From positions 249,907 through 313,906 of the forward strand of contig JACTAT010000051.1 of NCBI GenBank assembly GCA_014526335.1: a stretch of 64,000 nucleotides of DNA, in the 5' to 3' direction. Below, in pieces: positions 1 through 13,009 of this stretch; the stretch's first letter is position 1, and every line of letters begins with the position of its first letter. Both the position numbers and the translations under genes were made by a program. The notes under the pieces were generated by a model that was not told where the DNA came from, did no database searches, and saw nothing but the letters and a program-made list of their open reading frames with translations. Source of the stretch: Chrysaora quinquecirrha (lineage: Eukaryota > Cnidaria > Scyphozoa > Semaeostomeae > Pelagiidae).

Positions 1-700
1 ATAATTGCTGTTGACGTTGTTGTTGTTGTTCATAATGATGTTCTTGCTGTTGTTGCTTATGTTGCTGTTGTCGTTGCTGTTGAGGACTTTGAGTTTTCTT
101 TTGTTGTTGATTTTGTGGTTGTTGCTGTTGCTGTTGGTGCTGCCGCTTTCTTCTATCGTGCTGTTTCTATTGATGATTGTTAAAATATTTTTCATACCAG
201 CAGCTGGATTTGATGTTTTGGACGAATTTAGATGTATCTTTGTAAGACAAATGTAAACCATCGTATTGATTTGCTGGGTCATCAAGGTTGCCTTGGTTTA
301 TTACAGTTGTGTTATATATAGAGGAAAGATTATCTAGATAACTATTTGTCTCTTCAATTTCAGATCCATCTTTCTGAGAACCGTAATGCTTTTCGCCTTT
401 AATAATTTGGGATATGAATAGTTTCGCAGAGGGAAATTTGCTCTTGATTTTCTTTATTAAATTTTCAAATTTGTCTATAATAGAGGAGACCGAATCACTT
501 ATTAAATTGTTGGTTCCTACATGCAGAATGATTGTATCAAATGTGGTTGGCATGATATCTGAAACGTAATTTGAAAAATCTTAGATTTTACCCCCTCTTA
601 TTGTCTTAATAAGTGTTGAGCCAGTTTTGTCAAAATGCATAGTATTTATATATTTGAGGATTGAGTCACTGATAATCAAGACCGTTATATTTCTGAGATC
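1..700 (-). pseudogene. LINE ORF1 C-terminal part: SGNH-type esterase and Q-rich tail (copy A)
   Basis: The minus frame shows the blocks of an SGNH/GDSL hydrolase: an ISDS block near 670, HVGTNN near 510-530 and DGLHLS near 260. Esterase domains of this kind are known in ORF1 of CR1-like LINEs, where the role is unclear. The domain follows a coiled-coil region (748-1863), which matches that layout. A TAA at 581-583 interrupts the frame in the middle of the domain, and another stop near 178 separates the esterase from a glutamine-rich tail that runs off the left edge. The same two stops are present in copy B, so they predate the duplication. Confidence 0.75.
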
Positions 701-747
701 AATTTTTCTGTCTTCAGACCTGCTGTTAATTGAGCCGGAGCAAGCAT

Positions 748-1863
748 TTAGATCTGGCAATGGTGTTTGCTGTTGTGATGGTGATTTTTCGACATCTTCT
801 GTGTTTCTACTATTATCTGAATTTCTGTTAACATTGGCGTAGGCGAATGACTTTGGCCAGAGGGAGCATTTCCTTTGTTAGGTGTGGCCTGCTGAGTAGC
901 AACATGCCTATTTACTATCTGACTCATATGATTTATTTTGTCATTTACTTTATTTCTCAGAGAATCGAAACTATTTTGAAGTTTATCAACGTTTTCTTGT
1001 TCAACTAGGACATCTTGTTGTATAGCACATATCTGTTTTTTTGAAACTGGAACTGGATTAGTTTTATTCAAACTTTCATTATCCTTTTTGGAATCAATGA
1101 CAGAAGACTTAATTTCACATATCTTGTTTTCAAGTGACGCAATTTTTTTGGCTATTTCTTCTTTTTGGTACTCGGGAGAATCAAGCTTCGGCTTAATGCT
1201 TTTAATTGAATTGAAGGAGTCCTGCATTGACTTGTTATCGTTTTTTAAGGTCAATATTTCGATGGTACATTCGGAGAGGTCCGATATTAATTTCGACACT
1301 GTGCTTTACAGATCTTTATTTTCCTCTTCCAGGCTTTGAAGGCGAAAAATTATATGTTTAAGATCGATGTTTTCATGTTCTAGTTTCATAGCTTCTGAAA
1401 CTTCACTACTTTCGAAGTCACTGCATTCGTCATCCTCTGGTAAAGGAACGTCTTGAGGCAAAGTTCGGGAGATGGTTATTTTCAAATAATTTTGGGGTAG
1501 GGTATCAACAAATGAATCTATAGAATTACTAGGTGGCTTTCCATCTTTGTTTATTTTAAAAAGATTATTGATTTCACTATTCCACGCCATCAGTGAAGCT
1601 TGTTGGCCTTGTGCCATTATAGTTCCTGTATTAAATATCGACAATGTCAAAACAGATTTCTTCGGTTTCTTCGAATAATTATCAAAGATTGCAAATGATG
1701 TTCTCTTGCCATCATCGTTTTTCATTTTAATAAGAATGCCATCAGTTCTTTGTAAAAAATTCACATACCTTCCATTAAATAGCGAGATCCATGACTGTAC
1801 ATCTTCGGCAGGAACATTGAACGTGATACTTAAATTATTTTCGTTAATTTGGTATCTACTCAT
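748..1863 (-). pseudogene. LINE ORF1 N-terminal part with coiled coil (copy A, broken)
   Basis: The frame starts at ATG 1863 (MSRYQINENN) and continues as an N-terminal globular part of about 170 residues, then a long heptad-like region rich in K, E, L and S that looks like a coiled coil. Copy B (11831-13009) has the same protein open over 392 codons. Copy A has lost it: a nonsense change near 1303 (TAA where copy B reads AAA) and a one-base deletion near 843 break the frame. Coiled-coil ORF1 proteins of LINEs usually bind RNA and oligomerise. I do not recognise the first 170 residues as a named domain. Confidence 0.7.
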
Positions 1864-3668
<1,805 letters not shown>

Positions 3669-3682
3669 GTGAAATAAATGAA

Positions 3683-4684
3683 ATGAATTCCAGTATAAAA
3701 TTTACAATGGAAATAGGAAAAACTGATGCTGAGCAGACAGAATTCATTAATTTTTTAGATATTAAAGTAATTTTAAAGGAGAACAGATTTGTCAGCACAG
3801 ATATTTACTACAAAGAAACGAACCCTCACAAATATTTGGATTTTAACAGTGCACATCCTTCTCATATAAAGCAAACAATACCATTTAACCTTGCAAAAAG
3901 AATCATTATTTTCGTCTCTCATTCAGATCTTGTGGAAACTCGTCTTAACGAACTAGAAAACTGGCTAATAGAATGCAACTATCCGAAATCAATTATAAAA
4001 CAAGCTTTTCATAGAGCTAAACTACAAGGTCCTGCACCTGAGAAACAAAATAAAAATATACTACCTCTCGTAACAACATTTTATCCGAATTGTAATTTTA
4101 ACAGCATCATGCAAACTATCCGAGGATTATTTGAGAATTTTTCATCAGAAGATACTAAACGGAAATTTCAGAATACGCAACCGATTTTATCCCTTAAACA
4201 ACCACCAAGTATATCTTCAATGATAACAAGAGCAAAATTCGTTACTCAGATGGAAGTAAATCAATCAACAACACCTGGCATCACACTTTGCACAAATTCT
4301 CGATGTAAACTCTGCAAATTTTATTTACAACCGGTGAACTCATTTAAAACAGCAAAGAACACAATCTGGGATATAAAATCTCATATCAACTGCAACAGCA
4401 AAAATGTCATATATTTTTTGTCCTGTAACTCGTGCGATGGAAATATTAATTATATTGGTCAAACTACAAACTTTCGATTAAGGATGAACTGCCACATTTC
4501 TGAGTCTCGTTCTGGTGTTTTGTCATGTGTTTTCCCTAGACATGTACATCAATGTGGAAAGGATAACAATAACTTAAAAGAACCTTTTTTTAAAATTTAT
4601 GCAGTTATGTCTTTAAGTTCTAAAACCTTGTTGACTTATTACGAAGAAAAGCTATTTAGAAGCGGACACGCAATTCTTAATTAA
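3683..4684 (+). pseudogene. Penelope-like element: RT C-terminus plus GIY-YIG endonuclease (copy A)
   Basis: This 333-codon frame opens inside the reverse transcriptase, downstream of its catalytic aspartates: INFLDIKV near residue 22 and an IYYKETNPHKYL segment are typical of the region after the YxDD motif in Penelope-like elements. The C-terminal third is a GIY-YIG nuclease: VIYFLSCNSC and NYIGQTT near residues 250-270, a conserved arginine and histidine after it, and a late glutamate (EEKLF). A CxxC-type cysteine group precedes it. Because the RT core is missing, the copy is 5'-truncated and cannot retrotranspose by itself. Copy A keeps the glycine of YIGQT that copy B has replaced by alanine. 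Long AT arrays bound it on both sides. Confidence 0.85.
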
Positions 4685-4836
4685 GTGGTTAAACTTGGGC
4701 GTTAATTGGGTCATTATTGTATTTATTACATAATCATTTGATTATATAACTATTTTCATTACATAACTGTACTTGCTGCTATTTATAAATTAACATTATT
4801 GCTGTTTGTATAAAAATGAAAAATTTTGTAAGTTAG

Positions 4837-4878
4837 TCACACTCTGATGAAAGCATAAGCTAGAAAGGCCTCAGTGTG
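4837..4878 (+). ncRNA. Hammerhead-ribozyme-like motif downstream of Penelope-like ORF (copy A)
   Basis: CTGATGA at 4844-4850 and GAAA at 4863-4866 form the conserved hammerhead core. Flanking CACACT (4838-4843) and AGTGTG (4873-4878) can pair perfectly as helix I. AGC/GCT with an ATAA loop gives a weak helix II, with an A-A mismatch at its base. Helix III would be only A-T plus GG/CC with no loop, followed by TC as the cleavage site. Penelope-like elements are known to carry minimal hammerheads with very short helix III, so position and family fit. Activity is uncertain because of helices II and III. Confidence 0.5.
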
Positions 4879-4960
4879 CTGAATTAAATCATGTTTTTTG
4901 TCTGCTTCTCTTTTTAGCATCCGACTTAAATAGTATCTAATTTATCGTTATTTACCGTAC

Positions 4961-5984
<1,024 letters not shown>

Positions 5985-6900
5985 TCTAGGATGGTGGGAG
6001 AATGTCTGGAGCAGTTAAAACGAGAGGAAATTCAAGAAAAATTCTAGACTAACCAGGGGAACATTTCTCTACATTTTGGATGCAATTAGCAATGATCTAC
6101 GAAAGGACATGGTAGAGGACATGTGCATATCACCAGAATTTAGGCTTGAGGTGTGCTTGTATAGATTGGCATTTATCTGCACACTATAGCAGAGTTGACT
6201 GGACTAGGAACAATAACTGTATGGCAAATCATCATAGAAGTTTCAAAATCTATTGTAAATAAACTCTGGCATTCTGCTATAATGAAGCTATTCCCACTAA
6301 ATCTTGAAGAATACAAGGAATGCATGGTTGATTTTGAAGCAATGTGGCAGTTTCCTTGCTGTTTTGGGGCAATATATGGTTGCCATATTCCAAAGATGGA
6401 GAGATAACATCAATGTATGGACAGACCTTGACACACCCTTCCTGAACACTCTTGTCAAAGATCGAGAACTATGGAAACAGCTATCCCATGTTAGTGCGCA
6501 TTCTGCCGGAGGCAGAGATAGCAATTAATGATGATATTCCCATCAAATGTCTCAAGGGAAAAATGGAAAGTGCCAAAGAATACCACAATTTAAAATTTTT
6601 TTTGATTCTGTCGTCTTGATGGCAATAGTAGATGCAAAGTACAGGTTTATATGGGCCAGCAGTGGCTATCCTGGCAATAGTCATGATGTAATTATATTTG
6701 AATCCACACATTTGTACAAACAAATTACTGAAGAAAACCTGATTCCATAAATTTCAAAGAAGCAAGGCAACTGTAAGAACACCCCTGTTATTATAGGTGA
6801 TTCTGCATCAGCTATCAGCTCCTGCAATGAGAAAAGTTTTAAGCCTACAGCTGTTTCTTCTGGATGGAAAAAGGAAAGCACTGCCTTATGTATACATGGG
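5985..6900 (+). pseudogene. PIF/Harbinger transposase remnant (copy A)
   Basis: Several plus-strand fragments in different frames read as a HARBI1-like DDE transposase. One holds MWQFPCCFGAIYGCHIP near 6340-6400, another holds YRFIWASSGYPGNSHD near 6640-6690, followed by PVIIGDSA near 6785. In the family the first motif is normally GAIDG with a catalytic aspartate; here it is GAIYG, so the residue is lost, whereas copy B still reads GAIDG. The second catalytic aspartate (NSHD) is present. Stops, frameshifts and an unrelated-looking stretch at 6410-6530 show that the gene is dead. No third-motif glutamate or TIRs were identified. Confidence 0.75.
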
Positions 6901-7019
6901 GCATAGAAAAAACACCTTTATCTAAAAAATATACACTTCCTTTTATAAGGATTGGTTCAAGTAAAAAATGTGCAATGGTAGTGTTAGCCGATTTGCTATC
7001 ATATTTCTATCTGTTTATA

Positions 7020-7370
7020 CGGAATTTATCGCAGTCTGATTTTGATGGGCGTAAGCAGCCCAAATGGGACATGAGTATTTCAGTCCGGGTAAAATGGAAA
7101 AATAAAACACTCAAATTGAATTCGTTACCAAAGTGGCCTTCTCAGGTAAAACAAATAGTTATCATATTATTATCTGTTTCGGCTATACAAAATTTATTGC
7201 AGTACAGGCCTACAGACTACCCATCTTAAAATTTTGATTTGATGGGCCTAAAAGCAGCCCATAATCAATAATGCCAACGGCAGAATGGGGCATGAGAAAA
7301 ATAAAAAACATTCAAATTGAATTCGTAACCAAAGTGGCCTTCTGAGGTGAAACAAATAAAGCAAATATTA
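7020..7370. repeat. Imperfect direct repeat, two units of about 170 bases
   Basis: The segment with TTTGATGGGC...AGCAGCCCA, TTGAATTCGTTACCAAAG and GTGGCCTTCTC at 7035-7165 recurs with small changes at 7240-7350. The same pair is found at about 17910-18240. Confidence 0.65.
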
Positions 7371-7639
7371 TCTACATTCTCAACTTACATTTAACACCAG
7401 AAAAAGCTTCTTGTCGATCACAACTTCATTATGAGAGGAAACCATGAAAGAAAACATCAAAGTTTGCTAAAATGTCATGCGTTAATTCCTTCGAATCCCT
7501 TCGCAGCGGAAAGCTGTTAACACTGTGGCTGCAAGTGAAAAATATGCGCTGTCAGCAGACGAAACGGAAGCCCAGTTTTGCCGATTGAAGCCCACAAATA
7601 GTAAGCTCGCTCCTTCGTCGCACGCAATAATGAATTAGG

Positions 7640-7830
7640 GTTCTGAAATCTGGGGATTTGATGATTGGGTCAAAATACGCATTAGGTGTCAAATCTAATA
7701 CAACAACAGATGCCGCATATGCTGAATTAGGCAGAATTTCTTTAAAATATAACTGACGATTAACATAATCAAATTTTTATTCGTTCATCTAAATTAGATG
7801 ATGTTCACTATGCTAGTCTAGCTTATCAAA
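7640..7830 (+). pseudogene. LINE reverse transcriptase C-terminal fragment, cut by duplication junction (copy A)
   Basis: Two adjacent frames read GSEIWGFDDW, then KYALGVKSNTTTDAAYAELG, a pattern found after the RT core in several LINE families. The frame is lost at 7830, where the duplication joins gypsy sequence. Copy B keeps the continuation to 19354. A base missing near 7756 relative to copy B adds a frameshift. Confidence 0.7.
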
Positions 7831-8829
7831 CATCAAAAACATCAGAGAATTGCAATAAAGTTTTGAGAATAGCGTCTTTGTCTTGGCTGCTAAGGTCAGA
7901 ACTAATGTCTTCCTCAAGCTGTTTGGCTAGGCTATTCTCACTAACAGCATTGCAACTAACAACATTGTTCTTATTGGAGAGGTTAAATACTGAGTCTAAC
8001 TGACAATTAACTGTTTCCACTAGAGGACAGAACTCTCCAATCTTTTGTCCAGCCTGTAACTCAAAATCAATATTAGATGTGTTCATCAAACGAACTAATA
8101 CAGTCCTATTATCTGCCTGGCAAACTGAGTAAGCTGCAAAGACGTATGAAGAGACAGAGACTTCACTATCTACAAGGGGCATTACCATTCCGAGCTGCTC
8201 CTTACTATTACATTGAATATTACATTGAATTAAGACTTCTGACCTACCTGGAATACAAAGGTTAGACTGAGCTGTCACAGGAACAGGCCCCTGTTGACAG
8301 ACTGTACAAGCAAACACGAAGAATGAGCTTCAGCACTGGCAGTACACTTTCCTGTAGTCATGTTATTAGAGGAAGCTTGGTGCATCAAAGGCAAGGAAGA
8401 GGGTTGGGGACTTAAAGGAGTAGAGCCATGTGGCCCTGCTAAAAAGTATTTGCCATCCCCTTCAGAAGATAAATGCAACCCATTGGAGGTGAGGAAGTCC
8501 CATCCTAGAACACAATGTAAAGGTTGAAAGAGGGAGGAGGAAACTAAGAAATTTCCACCATAGTAAGAAGACTTACTACCCGGGAACGACAACTCAAGCT
8601 GTGTTGTTCCAGCGATGGCTAAACGTTGACCAGTGATGCTGATGCACTTATGAGTACTTGGGGATAAAGCTGGCTGTGGCCTAATCTGGTCAAATATATG
8701 GCTGCTTATAAAAGATTTCATAGACCCTGTATCAAGTAAAGCATGGACATTGACCCCACTTAAATTACATTCAACAAGGGGTTGCTGCTGAGAATCATAG
8801 GCCGATAATGGCGAACCAACAGAAAACAC
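7831..8829 (-). pseudogene. gypsy pol start: retropepsin and linker, truncated before RT
   Basis: The frame at 8829-8275 has LLDTGSMKSFIS near residue 31, the DTGS active site of a retropepsin, and LGWDFLTSNG about 85 residues later, the second conserved block. After a one-base frameshift near 8310 the frame continues to 7831 with the protease-RT linker and ends in QFSDVFD. The reverse transcriptase, RNase H and integrase are absent. The protease would process gag and pol in an intact element. The start near 8829 lies 27 bases beyond the gag stop, so expression by frameshift or readthrough is likely but not shown. Confidence 0.8.
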
Positions 8830-8855
8830 TTGGGGGTGACCTTCAACCCAGCCCT

Positions 8856-9865
8856 TTATTGAGGCACCCCTTTGTAGTTTAAAGAATTTGGACTTACATT
8901 CTGATTCTGCTGATTAGATGACAATGAAAGAAATTTTGTGTCCATGCGGTTATTGTTATCAAGGCCGATGGAAGGCCTGGCAGCAGCAGCATTAGCTTCA
9001 GTTGTCTTCTGTGTCCAATGGTTGGTACACTGGGCTTGAGAATGTCCCCAGCCACGGCAGAGGGAACAGTGGGCGTCCCAAGGGCAGTCGCGAGCAAAAT
9101 GGCCAATTTGGTTACAGTTGTAGCACCTGGCGGCTGTTGAGCGACAGCGTTGGAAACGGCTATCTTGTCGGTGCCATGGTGACGGCGGACGGGCTTCGGG
9201 CCGGGCGGGGGTCTGGTTCTTGTTAACCATTGCGGCTTGCAGCCCTTCCTGGCGGGCAGACAAATGAGCCACAGCGGCTGTCAACTTTTCTATTGAATCA
9301 CGCAATGGCTCGGCAGTTGGAGGCGCCACGTCGACAGAAGCACAAACAGGCCTTATCTTCAAATGAATAGCACGATACCTTTGAACGAAGTCTTGCATCT
9401 TCTCCAAGGTTGGGGTTGGGTCAGATTCCAAAAGTTTCAAACGAACTTCATCAGGCAATCCTTTCATGAACTGGCGGCTTAAAAGAGCCGTTCTAGCTTC
9501 GGCGGACATGTCCGGATCGGCTTTGTCCAAGATCTGGCGGAGGTCCCACAAGAACAAGGAAGGATCTTCATCAGGACGCAAAGAACGAAGTTTGAAGTCA
9601 GCGAAAAACTGCTCTCGAGCAACCACAGGGCATAAAAGCTTCCCTAAACTATCGGTTAGGTTCTTATATGTATCCTTTTCCTCGTCGGCAAGAGAAAAAT
9701 AATACGATGAGGCTTGACCAGGAAGGAAGGCAGGAAGTTTCTTGAAGCGGGCATCAGCAGACCAACCATTCACGGTGGCGCAGCACTCATAACTTCGAAG
9801 CCATGCAACGAAATCACCAGAGTCGAACTTGTCAGGCAAGACAGATAGTTGATTAGTAGTCATGG
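8856..9865 (-). CDS. gag: gypsy gag polyprotein with CCHC zinc knuckle
   Basis: The ATG at 9865 (MTTNQLSVLP) is chosen over an upstream TTG-started extension because it lies just after the LTR and primer site. The protein is about 336 residues. The N-terminal 180 residues match the Ty3/gypsy capsid type (FDSGDFVAWL, RFKKLPAFLPG, LRPDEDPSLFLWDLR, FMKGLPDEVRLKL). CYNCNQIGHFARDC near residue 250 is a CCHC zinc knuckle, followed by a second cysteine-rich CSLC...H...C motif. The frame is open throughout, so this is the best-preserved LTR-element gene in the window. It would package RNA into virus-like particles if the element were complete. Confidence 0.85.
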
Positions 9866-9903
9866 TGTATCTCTGCTTCTCAGCTCTGACCTCTGTCACC
9901 AAA

Positions 9904-10117
9904 TGTAGCGCTTAGGGTTCTCAGAGCAGAGACAGAGAAAACACAACTTTTACATCAGACTTTCAATCACAACTGACTCTCGAAGTCTTCCGCTGTTCTT
10001 TATAATATAAATGCGATAACATACAATACACAATTACAATACACAAGTACAGAGATATAATGCTTCGATGACGTGAATATAATAACATTACAAACATCAC
10101 TGGTTCTATTCATAACA
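9904..10117 (-). repeat. gypsy LTR (214 bp)
   Basis: The segment begins TGTAGCGC and ends ATAACA, giving TGT...ACA termini. On the minus strand it is followed after two bases by TGGTGACAGAGG, which has the TGG start expected of a tRNA primer-binding site, and then by gag. Sequence beyond 10117 is LINE. The partner LTR is not in the window. Confidence 0.7.
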
Positions 10118-10860
10118 AGATCTATGTTTATATCCCCTACAACCAGACATTGATCTGGTTTAGATTTTTGAGCTTCTTGAATTGATCTCTAACTGTTCAT
10201 TGAAGTCTCTAATGTTGCCAGAGGGGTGTCTGTAAATTAGACCTAAGATTTTACCTTGACACCCGCGATGCGAGTGAATATTAGTATCAGTTTAGCCTTG
10301 GAAAGACAAGATACCACTCAGCCGCCTTTTAACTCGCTGCCTTTTAACTTGCAGCCTTCTGAACTTTCGCTAGAGTCCGGGAGGTTGTGGGATGCCATGG
10401 GGAGCTAACCAGAAACGGGATCGATTAAAGAAAAAAGCGCATCTCTAGGTGGTCCAGGGAAAAGGTCTTGTGTAATCGAACAATGGGCAATAACAAAAGG
10501 GCAAGCTAATTTGCATAACTGAATATTAGTAATATTGGATTGTCTCTTTATTATTTTTGGTCAAATTTATCGAAAGATTTTCGCAAGCGTCTTTGCATGA
10601 CATGTTTAGGTTATTGAGAATGTTTAATTTGATGTTCCTTTTTACATAAATACCCACACCGCCTACGTTGCTATCTTAAGGTTGGATCACAGAATAGAAA
10701 ACATAGTCATCAAAAAGCAATGTATACATGTAAATATTGGTGCTGTTAATCTCCGTTAAGCATATACAGTCAAAATCTATTTTAGTTTGGCTGAGTAGGT
10801 TTACTAGTTCAGTTGAATGTTTATTAAGGCTACGAATGTGTTTCTATATTAGAGGTTTAA
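10118..10860 (-). pseudogene. CR1/L2-like LINE endonuclease start (copy B), interrupted
   Basis: The minus frames read HIRSLNKHSTEL and FDCICLTEIN near 10770-10860, the start of an apurinic-type endonuclease with its catalytic glutamate, and further endonuclease sequence to 10118. The same sequence, less damaged, occurs at 40826-41382, so both belong to one LINE family. A 291-base insertion (10251-10541) and several stops break the domain. It continues the ORF1 read at 10902-13009, which places the whole LINE 5' half in copy B. Confidence 0.7.
10251..10541. mobile_element. Unclassified short insertion (about 290 bp) in LINE endonuclease
   Basis: Alignment by eye with the related LINE at 40920-40990 shows extra sequence here, bracketed by GATT at 10247-10250 and 10538-10541, which could be a 4-bp target duplication. 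The insert is more GC-rich than its surroundings and contains the direct pair CCGCCTTTTAACTCG / CTGCCTTTTAACTTG. I see no clear tRNA-type promoter boxes or TIRs. Confidence 0.45.
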
Positions 10861-10901
10861 AGAAGTTTAAAACTGACCATCATAGATACTATGTACTTAC
10901 A

Positions 10902-11729
10902 TCATTGATAAACTGGTCCGTAATAAAAGTTTGTAGCCCATGGAGGACCTGTTGTAGGAGGTAGAATAAGAGGATAATGTTGGAAGTTTACTCTGTTATA
11001 AGGTGAAAAGAATCCTTGCTGTTGTTGGGGCTGTGGAATAATTGGTGCTGGACGTGCTGGTGGCCAGTTTCCTTGATATGGCACTTGGTAGTACTCACCC
11101 GTACCTTGTTGCATCTTGAAGGCAGTGCAAGTCTCTTCGAGTTCTGATAATTGCTGTTGACGTTGTTGTTGTTGTTCATAATGATGTTCTTGCTGTTGTT
11201 GCTTATGTTGCTGTTGTCGTTGCTGTTGAGGACTTTGAGTTTTCTTTTGTTGTTGATTTTGTGGTTGTTGCTGTTGCTGTTGGTGCTGCGGCTTTCTTCT
11301 ATCGTGCTGTTTCTATTGATGATTGTTAAAATATTTTTCATACCAGCAGCTGGATTTGATGTTTTGGACGAATTTAGCTGTATCTTTGTAAGACAAATGT
11401 AAACCATCGTATTGATTTGCTGGGTCATCAAGGTTGCCTTGGTTTATTACAGTTGTGTTATATATAGAGGAAAGATTATCTAGATAACTATTTGTCTCTT
11501 CAATTTCAGATCCATCTTTCTGAGAACCGTAATTCTTTTCGCCTTTAATAATTTGGGATATGAATAGTTTCGCAGAGGGAAATTTGCTCTTGATTTTCTT
11601 TATTAAATTTTCAAATTTGTCTATAATAGAGGAGACCGAATCACTTATTAAATTGTTGGTTCCTACATGCAGAATGATTGTATCAAATGTGGTTGGCATG
11701 ATATCTGAAACGTAATTTGAAAAATCTTA
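10902..11729 (-). pseudogene. LINE ORF1 C-terminal part: esterase, Q-rich and P-rich tail (copy B)
   Basis: The esterase blocks HVGTNN and DGLHLS lie at 11699-11400 and the frame then passes a stop (near 11324) into a tail with long glutamine runs (11140-11310), ending in a proline/tyrosine-rich stretch (PPARPAPIIPQ, FYYGPVYQ) at 10902. A TAA at 11727-11729 separates the domain from its N-terminal ISDS block. The low-complexity tail explains the apparent poly-L and poly-N frames on other strands. Both stops are shared with copy A. Confidence 0.7.
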
Positions 11730-11830
11730 GATTTTACCCCCTCTTATTGTCTTAATAAGTGTTGAGCCAGTTTTGTCAAAACGCATAGTATTTATATATT
11801 TGAGGATTGAGTCACTGATAATCAAGACCG

Positions 11831-13009
11831 TTATATTTCTGAGATCAATTTTCTGTCTTCAGACCTGCTGTTAATTGAGCCGGAGCAAGCATTTAGATCT
11901 GGCAATGGTGTTTGCTGTTGTGATGGTGATTTTTCGACATCTTCTGTGTTTCTACTATTATCTGAATTTCTGTTAACATTGACGTAGGCCGAATGACTTT
12001 GGCCAGAGGGAGCATTTCCTTTGTTAGGTGTGGCCTGCTGAGTAGCAACATGCCTATTTACTATCTGACTCATATGATTTATTTTGTCATTTACTTTATT
12101 TCTCAGAGAATCGAAACTATTTTGAAGTTTATCAACGTTTTCTTGTTCAACTAGGACATCTTGTTGTATAGCACATATCTGTTTTTTTGAAACTGGAACT
12201 GGATTAGTTTTATTCAAACTTTCATTATCCTTTTTGGAATCAATGACAGAAGACTTAATTTCACATATCTTGTTTTCAAGTGACGCAATTTTTTTGGCTA
12301 TTTCTTCTTTTTGGTACTCGGGAGAATCAAGCTTCGGCTTAATGCTTTTAATTGAATTGAATGAGTCCTGCATTGACTTGTTATCGTTTTTTAAGGTCAA
12401 TATTTCGATGGTACATTCGGAGAGGTCCGATATTAATTTCGACACTGTGCTTTTCAGATCTTTATTTTCCTCTTCCAGACTTTGAAGGCGAAAAATTATA
12501 TGTTTAAGATCGATGTTTTCATGTTCTAGTTTCATAGCTTCTGAAACTTCACTACTTTCGAAGTCACTGCATTCGTCATCCTCTGGTAAAGGAACGTCTT
12601 GAGGCAAAGTTAGGGAGATGGTTATTTTCAAATAATTTTGGGGTAGGGTATCAACAAATGAATCTATAGAATTACTAGGTGGCTTTCCATCTTTGTTTAT
12701 TTTAAAAAGATTATTGATTTCACTATTCCACGCCATCAGTGAAGCTTGTTGGCCTTGTGCCATTATAGTTCCTGTATTAAATATCGACAATGTCAAAACA
12801 GATTTCTTCGGTTTCTTCGAATAATTATCAAAGATTGCGAATGATGTTCTCTTGCCATCATCGTTTTTCATTTTAATAAGAATGCCATCAGTTCTTTGTA
12901 AAAAATTCACATACCTTCCATTAAATAGCGAGATCCATGACTGTACATCTTCGGCAGGAACATTGAACGTGATACTTAAATTATTTTCGTTAATTTGGTA
13001 TCTACTCAT
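11831..13009 (-). CDS. LINE ORF1 N-terminal part with coiled coil (copy B, open)
   Basis: An open frame of 392 codons from ATG 13009. Residues 1-170 form a globular-looking part of unknown family with an INNLFKINKDG segment. Residues 170-310 have heptad spacing of L, I and K/E and are predicted by eye to be coiled coil. The rest is polar and Q/N/S-rich, leading to the esterase region. Relative to copy A a one-base difference in a T run near 11850 shifts the frame and causes the early stop; copy A reads on into the ISDS esterase block there. So neither copy has a full ORF1: each is broken at a different place. Confidence 0.7.
   Translation of the reverse strand: MSRYQINENNLSITFNVPAEDVQSWISLFNGRYVNFLQRTDGILIKMKNDDGKRTSFAIFDNYSKKPKKSVLTLSIFNTGTIMAQGQQASLMAWNSEINNLFKINKDGKPPSNSIDSFVDTLPQNYLKITISLTLPQDVPLPEDDECSDFESSEVSEAMKLEHENIDLKHIIFRLQSLEEENKDLKSTVSKLISDLSECTIEILTLKNDNKSMQDSFNSIKSIKPKLDSPEYQKEEIAKKIASLENKICEIKSSVIDSKKDNESLNKTNPVPVSKKQICAIQQDVLVEQENVDKLQNSFDSLRNKVNDKINHMSQIVNRHVATQQATPNKGNAPSGQSHSAYVNVNRNSDNSRNTEDVEKSPSQQQTPLPDLNACSGSINSRSEDRKLISEI

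Larger units (their letters stand above)
7831..10117 (-). mobile_element. Ty3/gypsy retrotransposon, 5' part only (LTR, gag, protease)
   Basis: Read on the minus strand the order is LTR (10117-9904), primer-binding-like site, gag (9865-8856), aspartic protease and linker (8829-7831). The element stops just before the reverse transcriptase, at a DVFD motif that normally lies at the protease/RT boundary, and this end is the duplication junction. The outer LTR end abuts LINE endonuclease sequence whose homologue is intact at 40826 onward, so the element inserted into that LINE. The missing 3' half hides the second target-duplication copy. Base composition is clearly less AT-rich than the neighbouring elements. 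Confidence 0.85.

Noticed and set aside
5..256. Leucine-rich plus-strand frame (and 11151-11402), looking like a membrane protein
   Set aside because: It is the antisense of the CAG-rich stretch that encodes the LINE glutamine tail.
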